The position numbers and the translations under genes are program-made. A DNA stretch of 6,153 nt from Lachnospiraceae bacterium (GTDB lineage: Bacteria; Bacillota; Clostridia; Lachnospirales; Lachnospiraceae): NCBI GenBank assembly GCA_014804495.1, contig JAAUZS010000181.1:1-6153 (forward strand), given 5' to 3'. The notes under the pieces were generated by a model. It saw nothing but the letters and a program-made list of their open reading frames with translations, was not told where the DNA came from and did no database searches. This document shows, piece by piece, positions 5,801-6,153 of the stretch (positions are counted from its first letter, which is position 1; each line of letters starts with the position of its first letter).

Positions 5801-6153
5801 ATGATTTATATCAATCAGGAGAACCCGTTCAAAGTAACGGAAAATTCATGCCTGGCAGACAGAATAAGGGGAAACAGACCGACATTTCAATGTACGGAGG
5901 AAATGGCAAAACGCACAATGGATGCGTTTGAAAGATCCGGATGTGAAAAGGTTACATATCCGCAGTATACAAAATTTGCGGTCATTAACAGCCCGGGAGC
6001 TTCAACAAAAGAAGAGATGCGGGAAGTTATGGAAGGATATTATAATGGCGAGATCAGTAAAGATGAGATTAAAGGTTTCTTCATGGAATATTGTAGTGTA
6101 ATGTATGCAAGGGACGAAGAAACTGTGTTAAATGTATACGAAGCTTTTTTAGA
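5801..6153 (+). CDS. Unrecognised protein, N-terminal part (runs off the window)
   Basis: The ATG at 5801 follows AAGGAG with 7-bp spacing, and the frame is open for 117 codons to the window edge, so the 3' end is missing. The protein begins MIYINQENPFKVTENS, with no signal peptide or membrane helix. Visible blocks include RIRGNRPTFQCTEEMAKRTM, a short segment with beta character (YTKFAVINSPG), then charged helical stretches (TKEEMREVMEGYYNGEISKD and a segment ending in MEYCSVMYARDEE). It looks soluble and cytoplasmic. The codon pattern matches the neighbours. The gene diverges from the minus-strand pair across a 262-bp intergenic region. I do not recognise the family. A possible motility-sigma promoter upstream is the only hint of regulation. 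Confidence 0.82.
   Translation, partial: MIYINQENPFKVTENSCLADRIRGNRPTFQCTEEMAKRTMDAFERSGCEKVTYPQYTKFAVINSPGASTKEEMREVMEGYYNGEISKDEIKGFFMEYCSVMYARDEETVLNVYEAFL

Noticed and set aside
5656..5931. Plus-strand open frame of 91 codons overlapping the start of the 3' partial gene
   Set aside because: No ribosome binding site, low-complexity odd composition, and it overlaps a frame with AAGGAG at ideal spacing and normal codon use.

Overview
The window is AT-rich DNA with strong AGGAGG-type ribosome binding sites, TTG as well as ATG starts, and short spacers. This suggests a low-GC Gram-positive anaerobe, most likely a gut Clostridia or Lachnospiraceae-type bacterium. That is an inference from style, because no taxonomic marker gene is present.

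Region 1 (1-1275, + strand) holds the last 34 codons of an OmpR/PhoB-type response regulator. It overlaps a complete membrane histidine kinase with two membrane segments, HAMP, HisKA and HATPase domains. A possible terminator sits at the kinase stop codon.

Region 2 (1276-4226, + strand) is an ABC-2 type exporter. It begins with a candidate response-regulator-controlled promoter: two GTTGTC half-sites exactly 11 bp apart, 10 bp upstream of TATAAT. Two six-helix permease genes follow, joined by a TTGA stop/start overlap, and then the ATPase gene. The permease and ATPase genes are separated by a 254-bp gap that holds a 155-bp non-coding element with 18-bp terminal inverted repeats. This looks like a MITE inserted inside the operon. 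The simplest model is a stimulus-responsive export or self-protection system of the kind used against peptide antibiotics: the kinase senses, the regulator binds the 11-bp repeats, and the exporter is induced. The substrate cannot be read from the sequence.

Region 3 (4250-5538, - strand) is a convergent two-gene unit of unknown function. A 92-codon gene is followed by a 292-codon gene that may belong to the DUF4299 family. The unit ends at a strong hairpin whose T-run serves the minus strand.

Region 4 (5539-6153) is a divergent intergenic region followed by the first 117 codons of an unrecognised + strand gene that runs off the window. A sequence resembling a sigma-28/SigD (motility sigma factor) promoter lies just upstream of that gene.

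No tRNA, rRNA, CRISPR array or transposase gene was seen. The least ordinary signals are the inverted-repeat element within the exporter operon, the phased operator-like repeats, and the uncharacterised gene behind a SigD-like promoter.
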